Source of the DNA: BOG-224 sp963783505
Lineage (GTDB): Bacteria; Acidobacteriota; Terriglobia; Bryobacterales; Bryobacteraceae
Assembly (NCBI GenBank): GCA_963783505.1
Contig: CAWAOP010000025.1
Span: 124,001-188,000 of the forward strand
Direction of reading: 5' to 3'
Length of the DNA stretch: 64,000 bases
The notes below the pieces were generated by a model. The model was given only the letters and a program-made list of their open reading frames with translations. It was not told where the DNA came from and did not search any database. This document shows positions 17,184 to 26,885 of the stretch, in pieces. Numbering within the stretch: the first letter of the stretch is position 1; every line of letters begins with the position of its first letter. A program made the translations under genes and the position numbers.

Positions 17184-19043
17184 CGCGCGCCTCCCGCGAT
17201 TCCCAGCGCCACAATTACCAGCACCGAGCCGAACACCACCCAGGTGGCATAACTGCGGATATTGCCCGATTGGAACAGCCGTAACACCGCGCCGAGGCGT
17301 TGAGAGCGCGTTCCCAGGCCGTTCGCCGCGCCGTCGATCACAGCCGCATCCACGCCCTTCCACAAGACCGCGCGCGAGCCCTCGACGAGCGGCTTCACCA
17401 CGACGGCGCCATAAATCTCATCCACGAAGTACTTGTTGTAGACGATCGTGTATAGCCCCTTGACGCTCCCCGAGATGGCATCCGCCATTCCGGGTTTCGC
17501 CACGTACACGATCCAGGAGAGGAAAATCCCGAGCAAGCCGGCCCCGGTCGAAATCGCCATCAGAATCTTGTTCTCCGGGCCCTCATGCGCTCCCAGGAAC
17601 GCGGGAATGTTGAACGCGAAGCCGCCGCCAATCGAAAGCAACGCCAGCGCGGCTAGCGGGATCAGCATCACCGGCGGCGATTCATGCGGATGCTTCTCGC
17701 CGCGGTACTCGCCGAAGAACGTAAGGAACATCGCGCGGAACACGTAGAACGCCGTGATGCCCGCCGTCAGCGTGCCCACCCAGTAGATCCACGGCGCGTA
17801 ATCGTAAGCCGCCAGCAGAATCGCATCCTTGCTGAAGAAGCCGGCGAACGGCGGAACGCCCGCGATGGCTACTGCCGCGCACATCATGGTCCAGAACGTC
17901 CAAGGAATTTTGGAGCGCAGGCCACCCATGTTGCGCATATCCTGCTCTCCGGCGAGCGCGTGAATTACGCTGCCCGAGCCGAGGAACAGAAGCGCCTTGA
18001 AGAACGCATGGGTCATCAGGTGGTAAATGCCCGCCGAGAACGCCCCGCAACCCACGCCGACGAACATGTAACCAAGCTGCGAAACGGTCGAGTACGCGAA
18101 GACCTTCTTGATGTCGTTTTGCGCCAGGCCGATGGTCGCCGCAAGAAACGCCGTGGCGATTCCGATTACCGCGATTACCCAGGCGGCCTGAGGCGCATGG
18201 GCGTAAATGGGCCACGACCGCGCCGTCATGTAGACGCCGGCCGTCACCATGGTCGCGGCGTGGATGAGAGCCGAAACGGGCGTCGGTCCGGCCATGGCGT
18301 CCGGCAGCCAAACGTACAGAGGAATCTGCGCCGACTTTCCGCAGGCCCCGGCCATCAGCAGCAGGCCGATGAGCGTAAGCGCGCTTTCAGGCTTCGACGC
18401 CGCTTGCCCGAAGAACTCCACTGAAATCGAGCGTCCCGAAATTCTTGACGATCAGGAATACCGCGAGCGAGAATCCGAAATCGCCGATGCGGTTCACGAT
18501 GAACGCCTTGTTACCGGCGTCCGTGGCGAACTTCTTATCGAAATAGAACCCGATCAACAGGTAGCTGCACAGCCCCACGCCTTCCCAGCCGACGAACAGC
18601 AGAAGGTAGTTCGCCGCCAGGACCAGCGTGAGCATGAAAAACATGAAGAGGTTCAGGTACGCGAAGAAGCGGTAGTAACCTCCCTCATGCGCCATGTAGC
18701 CAATGGCGTAAATGTGGATCAGCGAACCGATCCCCGTCACCACCATCAGCATGATGACCGTGAGCTTATCCACCGCGAAATCGCAGTTCACGCTCAGCGC
18801 GCCGCTTTGAATCCAAGTGTAGTAATGTTCGACGTAAGGGTGGCTCAGGTCGAGGCCGAGCACGGTCTTGAGCGCCCACGCGAAAGACAGCGCGACGCTG
18901 CCGATGGCGATGGCGTTCGCCACTCCCTTGGAAAAGCGCCGGCCGAACAGGCCGTTCAGCAGGAAGCCCGCAAACGGAAGAAGGGGGATGAGCCAGAGTT
19001 GCATCGGAGTCGACGGCCCTACGATCTTGTCCGCGGTGAACAT
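17180..19043 (-). CDS. nuoL: NADH-quinone oxidoreductase subunit L, one apparent frameshift
   Basis: The proton-pumping distal subunit of complex I in two overlapping frames. The N-terminal part (19043 to about 18415) has FVGWEGVGLCSYLLIGFY with the key glutamate. The C-terminal part (about 18420 to 17180) continues with KSAQIPLYVWLPDAMAGPTPVSALIHAATMV and ends in the long lateral-helix region and its anchor. The break falls between LDFS and EFFGQAASKPES, consistent with a single-base indel near 18415. Joined length is about 620 residues, as expected. The ATG at 19043 follows GAGG. Confidence 0.87.
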
Positions 19044-19051
19044 CTCTCGCC

Positions 19052-19361
19052 TCAATCCTTCATCTCGTTGATGTCGTCGATATTCAGGGTTCCGCGGTTC
19101 CTGAAGACCGTCAGAATAATCGCGAGCCCCACGGCGGCCTCCGCCGCCGCCACCACCATAACGAAAAACGCAAACAGGTGGCCGTCGGTCTGGCCAAGCT
19201 GGTAGGAGAACGTCACGAAGCTCAGGTTTACCGCGTTGAGCATCAGCTCGATGGACATGAATACCGTGATGATGTTCCGCCGGAAAATAAAACCGGCCGC
19301 GCCGAGCGACGAACAACGCCGCGCTCAGCAGCAGGAACCAGGAAATCGGAACGGCGCTCAT
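19052..19361 (-). CDS. nuoK: NADH-quinone oxidoreductase subunit K, one apparent frameshift
   Basis: A small three-helix membrane subunit of about 102 residues. It begins VPISWFLLLSAALF, changes frame near 19300, and continues LGAAGFIFRRNIITVFMSIELMLNAVNLSFV, ending INEMKD. The locus length is 310 bp, one base more than a whole number of codons, consistent with one inserted base. The start lies one base after the nuoJ stop; nuoL follows 8 bp downstream. Confidence 0.87.
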
Positions 19362-19362
19362 A

Positions 19363-19865
19363 TCAGTCGATTTCCTTGCGCGCCAGAACGATCGCGCCGA
19401 TCACCGCAATCAGAATCAGAATCGACGTCACCTCGAACGGCAGCAGATAAGTGCGTAAATAAGGCCTTCCCAATATCTTTCGGGCCGCCTTGCGTAAAGC
19501 CGCCGAAGTGCACCTTGGCCCCGGGCGGAAACATGCGCGCCACAAAGTAAGCCAGCATCATCAGGAAAGCCGCCAACGAGGGAATGCCAAGCACTGCGCG
19601 CCACCACCGAGCGGCCTCGCCGCGCTTCCACGCCCGCGTTCAGCAACATGATGACGAACACGAACAGCACCATGATGGCGCCGGCGTACACGATCACCTG
19701 CGCGGCGGCGATGAACTCCCCGCCCAGCAGCAGGTAAAGCACGGCCAGCGAACCCATCACCCCGATCAGCGAGACGGCGCTCGCAATCGGGTGCCGCTGC
19801 GTCACCACGTTGATGGCGCAGGCCAGCGCGACGAACGCAAAAACCAGGAAAACGACGACGTCCAT
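19363..19865 (-). CDS. nuoJ: NADH-quinone oxidoreductase subunit J, two apparent frameshifts
   Basis: A membrane subunit of about 167 residues in three frames. The first reads MDVVVFLVFAFVALACA to AGAIMVLFVFVIMLLNAGVE (including the pi-bulge helix). The second resumes near 19597 as LGIPSLAAFLMMLAYFVARM. The third resumes near 19460 as LRTYLLPFEVTSILILIAVIGAIVLARKE. All expected segments are present in order. The start is one base from the nuoH stop, leaving no room for nuoI, which usually lies here. Confidence 0.85.
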
Positions 19866-19866
19866 C

Positions 19867-21050
19867 TCAGCCCACCCAGGCGATCAGCACAGCCGTCGCC
19901 AGCAGGTTCAGCATGGCGGCCGGGAACAGGCCCTTCCACGCGAACCCCATCAGTTGGTCGTAACGGAACCGCGGCATGGTTCCGCGGACCCATATGAACA
20001 GGAACAGAATCGAGCCCGTTTTAGCGCAGAACCAGAACAGCGGCAGCAGCCAGCTCTGCACGATGGGCAGCAGGAACAGTCCGGCGATGCCGACGAAAGA
20101 TCGCCCCGAACGCAGGCAGCGTATAGCGGTCGCGTTTCCGCGCCGGATTCGCCCCGTGATAGAAGGCCAGCGCCGCCGCTATGGCGAAAATCGCCGTGGG
20201 CGCGAGGCTCGAACCATACGCCACCGGCCACGGCGCGTCCCAGCCGCCCAGGAACAGCAGGACGGCCATGCGAGCTTACCGTGATCATGTTGGCGTACTC
20301 GGCCATGAAGAAGGAAGCGAACTTCATGCTGCTGTATTCGGTATGGAAGCCAGCCACCAGTTCGTTTTCCGCTTCGGGCAGGTCGAACGGCACGCGGTTG
20401 GTTTCCGCGAAGGCGGAAATAAGGAAAATGACGAACGCGAAGATCTGCGGGAACGGCCCGTGCAGTACGTTCCAGCGCCATATGCCGCCCGATTGCTTTT
20501 CCACCAGCTCGCGCAGGCTCAGGGTGTTGGCCATCAGCAGGGGCGACGCAATAGCCAGCGAAAGCGGCAGCTCGTAGCTGATCATCTGCGCGGAGCTGCG
20601 CAGGCCGCCTAGCAGCGCGTATTTGTTGTTCGACGCCCACCCCGCGAAGGCAATTCCGTATACGCCCATCGAGGAGACGGCCAGCACGAACAGCACGCCG
20701 ATGTTGAGATCCGTCATCTGCATCCACGTGTGAATCGGGCCTACGCGGATCGCCGGTCCGAACGGGATCACGGCGATGGAAAGCAGCGCCATGGTGATCG
20801 CCAGGAACGGCGCCCCCACGTACAGCGGCTTGTTGACGTATGGCGGAATCAGGTCTTCCTTCGTGATGAGCTTGATGACGTCGGCCAGCGGCTGCAGCAG
20901 GCCGTGCGGGCCCACGCGGTACGGACCGGGCCGGATCTGTATATGCGCGATGACCTTCCGCTCCACCCACTGAAGGTAGGCGAGCACCGTCATGAGGACC
21001 GCAAAAATCACTACGGCCTTCGCCACGCTGATGAGGATGAACGAGTCCAT
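19867..21050 (-). CDS. nuoH: NADH-quinone oxidoreductase subunit H, two apparent frameshifts
   Basis: The quinone-chamber membrane subunit. The first frame covers MDSFILISVAKAVVIF through VERKVIAHIQIRPGPYRVGP, EDLIPPYVNKPLY, FAETNRVPFDLPEAENELVAGFHTEYSS to EYANMITVSS. The frame changes near 20270 (MAVLLFLGGWDAPWP) and near 20100 (FVGIAGLFLLPIVQSW), ending FLFIWVRGTMPRFRYDQLM and a final helix. The ATG overlaps the nuoG stop (TAATG). The joined product of about 394 residues is normal apart from the indels. Confidence 0.87.
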
Positions 21051-23125
21051 TAGCGGTTCAGCCGGCTCTCCAGGACCGAATGCAGTATCTTAGAATAGCG
21101 CCCCAGCGTTCCCGAGGCGAACAATCCGTTGTGCGCGGAGCTCGCCGCTCCCGGCGCTCCCAATTCCACCAGCGGTCCGGCCGGAGCGGCGGTCTTTGCC
21201 GCGCCCCCCGAGGCCAGGACGTGCGCCGGCACGGCGTATCCGGATACGGCCGTGCGGATCTCTTCGAACACCGCCGAGGGATCCCACGGTCCGAGCGATA
21301 GAGCGGCGCCCATCTCCCGCGCGATGAATCCCATAATCTCGAGATCCGGCTTCGTCCCCATGGTGTGCGGGCCCGCGTTCAGCCGCTGCACTTCGCCGGT
21401 GACGTTGGTGACCGTTCCGTTCTTTTCGTACGCGCAAGCCGCGGGCAAGACCACGTCAGCCTGTCGCGCGGTTTCGGTGAGGAACAGATCCTGCACCACC
21501 AGGAAGCCGGCCTTGCGCGAGGAGCCGTCCTTAAGCGGGTTCGCGCCCACCACCCACAACGCATCCAACTCGGCGGCCAGCATCTCGCCGATGCGCATAC
21601 CGGGCTGCCCGGAGGGAAGGAAGCCAGGCAGGAACCCGGGCGCCAGGCCCATATCGATTGCGCCGCGTGAGTTCGGGTAGTCCACCAGGCAAGCGTGCTG
21701 AACGGGAATCCCCAACGATTCGCCAAACGCCACCAGCGACCGTACGTCCGCGCCCTGGAACGAATCGTCGAACACCACCGCTAACTCGGGTTCCGCCTTC
21801 AACTGGTCGCGCAGCCGCTCCAGCGCGGCGAGAATCTCCGCCGCGCCTCCGGCCCGAATGGCTACGGCGGCGTATTTATCCTCCCGCACCGGCTTGGGCG
21901 TCACCACGTAGACGCGCGCCCGATGATGGCGGTAATTCGCGCGGATTTGATAACTGAGAAGTGGATGCTCAAGCGCCAGATCGGCTCCCAACACAAGCGC
22001 CGCCCTGCGCCTGTAAAGGTCTTCGACGGTCGCAAGCTTCTCCGTCGCTCCCGCCAGAGCGCCCAGCAGAGCCGGGACGTCGCCCGTGCGATGGTGATCG
22101 ACGTTGTTGGTCCGAAGAACCCGGCGCGCGAATTTCTGAAGGTAGTAATTCTCTTCGTTTGTCGTGTGGTTCGATCCAATCACGCCGAAGCTTCCGCCGC
22201 GCTCCACGGTCGCGGAGAACTTCTTCGCTACCGTCCCGAGCGCCTGCGCCCAGGAGACTTCTTCCAACCTGCCATTCACCCGCGCGAGCGGCGTGAGCAA
22301 ACGGTCCGGGTGATCGTAGAAATCGAACGCATAACGGCCCTTGACGCACAGGAATTCGCCGTTGATTCCGGAGCTGTCGCGGTTGTTGGCGCGCACGATC
22401 CGGTCTCCACGGACGCCCAGCGTAGTCTTGCAGCCGTCCGCGCAGTGCGCGCAGGCCGTCCCCACGTGCGTCATTTCCCACGGGCGCGTCTTGTAACGGT
22501 ACGCTCCGCTGGTCAGCGCTCCCACCGGACAGATATCGATGCACGCGCCGCACTCGTCGCATTCCAGGTGGTCGCCCGCGTTGGGAGCGATTTCCGAAAC
22601 CACCCCGCGGTTGATCACGCCCAGCGCTCCCACGCCCATGCCCTCGTTGCAGATGCGCACGCAGCGGTAGCACAGGATGCAGCGCGGCGCATCGTAAAAC
22701 ACCACCGGCGAAAACTGTTTTTCGGGCGTGTGGACTTTTTCTTCCGTATAACGGCTTTCCCCGAAGCCGTAGCGGAAGGTCATGTCCTGAAGCTCGCACT
22801 CGCCGCCCTTGTCGCATACCGGGCAATCCAGCGGGTGGTTGGTAAGCAGAAACTCCAGCATGGATTTCCGCGCGGCATGCACCTGCGGCGTATCCGTGCG
22901 GACCACCATGCCTTCGGAAACGGGAAGCGTGCAAGCCGTCATCAGCTTGGGCATCTTCTCCACTTCCACCAGGCACATTCGGCAGGCGGCCTGGAGCGAG
23001 AGGCCTTCGTAATAACAGAAAGCCGGAATCTCGATGCCGGCCCGCTTGGCCGCGTCGATGACCAGCGTCCCCTTGCCGGCCTCCACCGCCTTGCCGTCGA
23101 TCGTGAGTCTTACCGTGTCAGCCAT
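21050..23125 (-). CDS. nuoG: NADH-quinone oxidoreductase subunit G
   Basis: A 691-residue peripheral-arm subunit. It has an N-terminal [2Fe-2S] ferredoxin domain (CYYEG, AACRMC), the His/Cys [4Fe-4S] motif HPLDCPVCDKGGEC, and a further [4Fe-4S] site built from CILCYRCVRIC and CDECGACIDICPVG. CAHCADGCKTTLGVR with a later cysteine (GEFLCVKG) fits the extra N7 cluster of some bacterial enzymes. The molybdopterin-oxidoreductase-like domain fills the rest. The gene reads without interruption. Electrons pass from NuoE/F through it toward NuoI/B, which are not encoded here. Confidence 0.93.
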   Translation of the reverse strand: MADTVRLTIDGKAVEAGKGTLVIDAAKRAGIEIPAFCYYEGLSLQAACRMCLVEVEKMPKLMTACTLPVSEGMVVRTDTPQVHAARKSMLEFLLTNHPLDCPVCDKGGECELQDMTFRYGFGESRYTEEKVHTPEKQFSPVVFYDAPRCILCYRCVRICNEGMGVGALGVINRGVVSEIAPNAGDHLECDECGACIDICPVGALTSGAYRYKTRPWEMTHVGTACAHCADGCKTTLGVRGDRIVRANNRDSSGINGEFLCVKGRYAFDFYDHPDRLLTPLARVNGRLEEVSWAQALGTVAKKFSATVERGGSFGVIGSNHTTNEENYYLQKFARRVLRTNNVDHHRTGDVPALLGALAGATEKLATVEDLYRRRAALVLGADLALEHPLLSYQIRANYRHHRARVYVVTPKPVREDKYAAVAIRAGGAAEILAALERLRDQLKAEPELAVVFDDSFQGADVRSLVAFGESLGIPVQHACLVDYPNSRGAIDMGLAPGFLPGFLPSGQPGMRIGEMLAAELDALWVVGANPLKDGSSRKAGFLVVQDLFLTETARQADVVLPAACAYEKNGTVTNVTGEVQRLNAGPHTMGTKPDLEIMGFIAREMGAALSLGPWDPSAVFEEIRTAVSGYAVPAHVLASGGAAKTAAPAGPLVELGAPGAASSAHNGLFASGTLGRYSKILHSVLESRLNR

Positions 23126-23152
23126 TTAGGGGTTCGCCCGGGCACGCAAAAC

Positions 23153-23359
23153 GTGGGGCGGCCAATTTTGGCTGCCGCTGCCTATCAGGCGGCGACGGAG
23201 CGTAGCTCCGCGTGGCCGGCACCGGCTGATAGCCGTGGCCCAGAGGGCGCCCCGACAATATTGTCCGCCCCACACCGAAGCGGCGGCGCAAGCAATCCGA
23301 TCAGGCATGCTGAGCTTCACCGAACTTGGCGGACGACAAAAGATAACCGTCCGCCCCAC
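23153..23359. repeat. Repeat-rich block spanning the nuoG-nuoF gap and the nuoF 3' end
   Basis: GTGGGGCGG (23153-23161) pairs with CCGCCCCAC (23265-23273) around internal hairpins, including CGGAGCGtaGCTCCG. A second unit, GGCGGACG (23328-23335) with CGTCCGCC (23348-23355) followed by CCAC, lies inside nuoF and encodes its last residues. The intergenic part (about 175 bp) is otherwise empty. It is the only sizeable gap in the nuo operon upstream of nuoN. Confidence 0.6.
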
Positions 23360-24659
23360 TGTCCGCGCCATTCTCGAACGGGCACGGTTTGCCGTTCAAA
23401 TGATCTTCGAACTCGTGCCGGAACTTCTCGACCAGCGAGATGATCGGCATGGCGGCCGCATCCCCCAGCGGGCAGAACGTGCGCCCCAGCATGTTGCGGC
23501 CAATGTCGCCGATCAGGTCGATATCCGAGCGCGAGCCTCCGCCGTTGTGCAGCCGCGCGGTGATCTTGCGCAGCCAGGTGGTGCCTTCGCGGCACGGAAT
23601 GCACCAGCCGCAGCTTTCGTGGGCGTAGAAGCGCATCAGCCGCGCCGCCACGCTCACCATGCACGTCTGGTCGTCGATGATCACCACGCCGCCCGAGCCG
23701 AGCATCGTTTTACGCGCCGCCATGGAATCGTAGTCCATGGTCGCGCCCTCGCACTCCGCGGCCGTCAGCACCGGGCACGAAGATCCGCCCGGAATGAACG
23801 CCTTCAGTTTCCGTCCGCCGGAGATCCCGCCGCCCAGCTCGTTGATCATCTGCATGACCGGGAAGCCCAGCCTTAGCTCATACACGCCCGGCTTGTTGAT
23901 GTGCCCGGAAAGGCACGTCATCTTAGTCCCGCCGGCTTTGGACACGCCCAGCGCCGCGAACGCCGCTCCGCCCTCGCGGAGGATCGACGGTGCGGCGCAG
24001 AAGGTCTCCACGTTGTTCAGCACGGTGGGGCATTGGAACGCCCCCACCACCGCCGGGAACGGCGGCCGGATGCGCGGCACGCCGCGCTTGCCCTCCAGAG
24101 ATTCCAGCAGCGCCGACTCTTCGCCGCATTCGTACGAGCCCGCGCCCGTGTGCGCATACAAATTGAAGTCGAATCCCGTTCCCCGAATGTTCTTGCCCAG
24201 CCAACCCGCTTGGTACGCTTCCGCGATGGCCTTTTCCAGAATCTCGATGAGGTAGCGGTACTCGCCCCGGATGTAAACGTAACCGGCGTGAGCGTCCACC
24301 GCCAGCCCGGCGATCAGAATGCCTTCGATCAACTGGTGCGGATCGTTTTCGATCAGCACGCGATCCTTGCACGTGCCCGGCTCGCCCTCGTCTCCATTCA
24401 CGACGATGTATTTCGGCTTCGGGGAAGTGCGCGGGACGAAGCTCCACTTCATACCCGTCGGGAATCCCGCGCCGCCGCGCCCGCGGAGGTTGGAAATCTT
24501 GACCTCTTCGATGATTTCCTCGGGCTTCATCCGCGCGGCCTTCAGGAATCCCTGGTAGCCATCGGTCGCGAGATACGTCGCGAGCGACGCCGAATTCGGC
24601 AAGCCGAAGCGCCGCGTGAGCACCCTTGTTTCAAGCGGACTGGGTTCGTTGAAGAGCAT
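23301..24659 (-). CDS. nuoF: NADH-quinone oxidoreductase subunit F
   Basis: A 452-residue flavoprotein that takes electrons from NADH. Motifs: NADH-binding GRGGAGFPTGMKW, FMN-binding NGDEGEPGTCKDR, SYECGEESALLESLEGKRG, and the N3 [4Fe-4S] motif ESCGWCIPCREGT with a later cysteine in GRTFCPLGDAA. The family sequence ends near KPCPF. The last 20 or so residues (GADGYLLSSAKFG) come from a palindromic repeat and are probably a neutral tail. nuoE ends 3 bp upstream. Confidence 0.93.
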   Translation of the reverse strand: MLFNEPSPLETRVLTRRFGLPNSASLATYLATDGYQGFLKAARMKPEEIIEEVKISNLRGRGGAGFPTGMKWSFVPRTSPKPKYIVVNGDEGEPGTCKDRVLIENDPHQLIEGILIAGLAVDAHAGYVYIRGEYRYLIEILEKAIAEAYQAGWLGKNIRGTGFDFNLYAHTGAGSYECGEESALLESLEGKRGVPRIRPPFPAVVGAFQCPTVLNNVETFCAAPSILREGGAAFAALGVSKAGGTKMTCLSGHINKPGVYELRLGFPVMQMINELGGGISGGRKLKAFIPGGSSCPVLTAAECEGATMDYDSMAARKTMLGSGGVVIIDDQTCMVSVAARLMRFYAHESCGWCIPCREGTTWLRKITARLHNGGGSRSDIDLIGDIGRNMLGRTFCPLGDAAAMPIISLVEKFRHEFEDHLNGKPCPFENGADSGADGYLLSSAKFGEAQHA

Positions 24660-24662
24660 CGC

Positions 24663-25145
24663 CTAGGGTTTCTTCATCAGGCCGTCGAGCAGTTCGTCCA
24701 GCTTCTCGGGAGTCACGTAATGGTGAAAATCGTAATTCACCTGCACCGCCGGCCCCCACGAGCACGCTCCCATGCATTCCACTTCCTCGAGCGATATCTG
24801 CCCGTCGGCGGTCACCTGCTTATTTCCGATGCCCAGTTTCCTGCAGGCCTGCTCCCACAGCTTATCGCCGTGGTTCAGCAGGCAGCTTACGTTCGTGCAG
24901 ATCTGGACGTGGTGTTTCCCCAGCGGCTTCCGCCGCAGCATCGAGTAATAAGAGAGCGTCTCGTTGACCTGCAGTACGGCGATGCCGAGGCGCCGCGCGA
25001 CTTCTTCGATCAGATCGTCGGTGACCGAGCCCAGTTCGTCCTGCCCGTAGAGCAGCATCGGAATCAGCGCCGAGCGTTGCCGGCCGGGCGGGTAGCTGTT
25101 CAGCAGCCTCTCGAACCGGGCTTCCAGTTGCGGCGATAAAGTCAT
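24663..25145 (-). CDS. nuoE: NADH-quinone oxidoreductase subunit E
   Basis: A 160-residue thioredoxin-like [2Fe-2S] protein binding the N1a cluster. The helical N-terminus includes YPPGRQRSALIPMLLYGQDELG. Cluster ligands are in ICTNVSCLL and EVECMGACSWGP. Length is normal. It lies between nuoD (27 bp upstream) and nuoF (3 bp downstream). Confidence 0.92.
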   Translation of the reverse strand: MTLSPQLEARFERLLNSYPPGRQRSALIPMLLYGQDELGSVTDDLIEEVARRLGIAVLQVNETLSYYSMLRRKPLGKHHVQICTNVSCLLNHGDKLWEQACRKLGIGNKQVTADGQISLEEVECMGACSWGPAVQVNYDFHHYVTPEKLDELLDGLMKKP

Positions 25146-25172
25146 CTTCGAGCGGCGCTCCGTACCATTCCG

Positions 25173-26399
25173 TTAGCGGTCCGTGTCTCCCAAAACAAAA
25201 TCCATGCTGCCCAGCGACGCGATGGAGTCGGCGATCATCGTCCCTTCCACCATCTTCGCCGTTGCCTGCAAATTCCCGAAACTGGGCGTCCGCATGTGCA
25301 CGCGGAAGGGCGACGCCGTGCCGTCGCTCACTATGTAATATCCCAGCTCGCCGCGCGGCGATTCCACCACCTGGTACACTTCGCCGGCGGGCACGCGGAA
25401 ACCCTCGGTCACGATCTTGAAGTGGTAGATGAGCGCTTCCATCTGCGTCTTCATCTTCTCGCGGTCCGGCAGAACCACGTGCTGGTCGGCGGCTTTCCAC
25501 GGCCCTTCCGGCATGCCGTCCATCGCCTGGCGGATAATCCGCACGCTTTGCCGCATCTCGTCCATGCGCACCTGGTATCGCGCGAAGACGTCGCTTTCCG
25601 TCCGCGTCGGCACTTCGAAATCGAACTTCTCGTAGCTTGAGTACGGCTCGTCCTTGCGCGCGTCGACCATCAGCCCGGCGGCGCGCAGCATCGGCCCCGT
25701 CACGCCCAGATCGAGCATGTCGGCGAGCGTCATCCGGCCGACGCCCTTCGTGCGGCCGAGCCAGATTGGATTCTTGCTGAGCAGGTTTTCGTACTCGGCG
25801 ATTTTCTCCGGGAAGCCGTCGAGAAACGCTTTGATCCGCGCGTGCCAGCCGCGAGGCGGTTCCAGCGCCAGCCCGCCGATGCGGAAATAGCTGGTCATCA
25901 TGCGCTGGCCGCTGAACATCTCGAAAATGCGGAGAATGTCTTCGCGCTCGCGGAAGCAGTACAGGAACACGCTCATGGCGCCGATATCGAGCGCGTGCGT
26001 TCCCAGCCATACCAGATGGCTGTTCAACCGCGTCAATTCCGTAAGCATCACGCGCATCCACTGCGCATGGGCCGGAATCTCCATGCCCAGCAGCTTCTCG
26101 ACGGCCAGGCAGTAGCCGAGGTTGTTGGAGAGCGGCGCCAGGTAATCCACGCGATCGGTCAGCGTGACGGCCTGTTGGTAGGTCTTGGCCTCAAACTCTT
26201 TTTCTATTCCGGTATGCAGGTAGCCGATATCCGGCTGGCAGTCGACGATGATCTCGCCATCCAGCGTCACGGCCAGGCGCAGCACTCCGTGCGTGGAAGG
26301 GTGCTGCGGCCCCATGTTGAGCATCATGCGGCGCGGTCCGCCGCTGGCGGCCCGATCGTCGGCCAGAACCGAGATTCCAGGAAGGTTCAGCTCGCCCAT
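25173..26399 (-). CDS. nuoD: NADH-quinone oxidoreductase subunit D
   Basis: A 408-residue 49-kDa-type subunit forming the quinone site. Recognisable stretches are MLNMGPQHPSTHGVLRL (quinone-site histidine), IGYLHTGIEKEFE, LTELTRLNSHLVWLG, RGELGYYIVSDG and the C-terminal LGSMDFVLGDTDR. It starts 3 bp after the nuoC stop. The missing partner subunit NuoB, carrying cluster N2, would pack directly against it. Confidence 0.94.
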   Translation of the reverse strand: MGELNLPGISVLADDRAASGGPRRMMLNMGPQHPSTHGVLRLAVTLDGEIIVDCQPDIGYLHTGIEKEFEAKTYQQAVTLTDRVDYLAPLSNNLGYCLAVEKLLGMEIPAHAQWMRVMLTELTRLNSHLVWLGTHALDIGAMSVFLYCFREREDILRIFEMFSGQRMMTSYFRIGGLALEPPRGWHARIKAFLDGFPEKIAEYENLLSKNPIWLGRTKGVGRMTLADMLDLGVTGPMLRAAGLMVDARKDEPYSSYEKFDFEVPTRTESDVFARYQVRMDEMRQSVRIIRQAMDGMPEGPWKAADQHVVLPDREKMKTQMEALIYHFKIVTEGFRVPAGEVYQVVESPRGELGYYIVSDGTASPFRVHMRTPSFGNLQATAKMVEGTMIADSIASLGSMDFVLGDTDR

Positions 26400-26402
26400 G
26401 GC

Positions 26403-26876
26403 TCAGACCCTCGACCCCGTCACCGGATAGTCCTTCCGCAGCGGATGGCCTTGCCAGTCTTCCGGAAGCAGAATGCGCCGCAGATCCGGATGACCCGCGA
26501 AGCGAATTCCAAACAGATCGAACACCTCGCGTTCGTACCAGCCCGCGGAACGCCACACCCCGGTCACCGACTCGATATTCGGATCGGAGCCGCCTACCCG
26601 GCACTTCAGCCGCAGGCGCGCGTTAGGCGAAACGGCGTGCAGGTGATAGACCACCTCAAAACGCGGCTCGGCCGGGAAGCGGTCCACCGCCGTAACCGTG
26701 CTCAACCGCAGGTATCGCCGGTTCTCCTTGAGGAAACGGCAAACGCTCGCGATCTTCTCCGGCGCGATTTCGAGCGTCAATTCGCCACGGTCGAACTTGC
26801 CGCCGGCGACGGCTTGGGCGTCGTACGTTTCCACAGCCGCGGCGTCCGCGTGTTGGCGCAGTTCTTCAGGCAGCAT
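26403..26876 (-). CDS. nuoC: NADH-quinone oxidoreductase subunit C
   Basis: A 157-residue 30-kDa-type subunit. Core: FLKENRRYLRLSTVTAVDRFP, EVVYHLHAVSPNARLRLK, and the signature SAGWYEREVFDLFGIRFAGHPDLRRILLPEDWQGHPLRKDYP. It starts only 9 bp after the nuoA stop, so nuoB, which normally lies between them, is absent. Confidence 0.93.
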   Translation of the reverse strand: MLPEELRQHADAAAVETYDAQAVAGGKFDRGELTLEIAPEKIASVCRFLKENRRYLRLSTVTAVDRFPAEPRFEVVYHLHAVSPNARLRLKCRVGGSDPNIESVTGVWRSAGWYEREVFDLFGIRFAGHPDLRRILLPEDWQGHPLRKDYPVTGSRV

Positions 26877-26885
26877 CGAGGTTCG

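Noticed and set aside
17180..21050. nuoH, nuoJ, nuoK and nuoL as true pseudogenes
   Set aside because: Every domain is present in order with intact conserved residues on both sides of each break, and the rest of the operon is clean; clustered indel errors are more likely than decay of one operon's middle.
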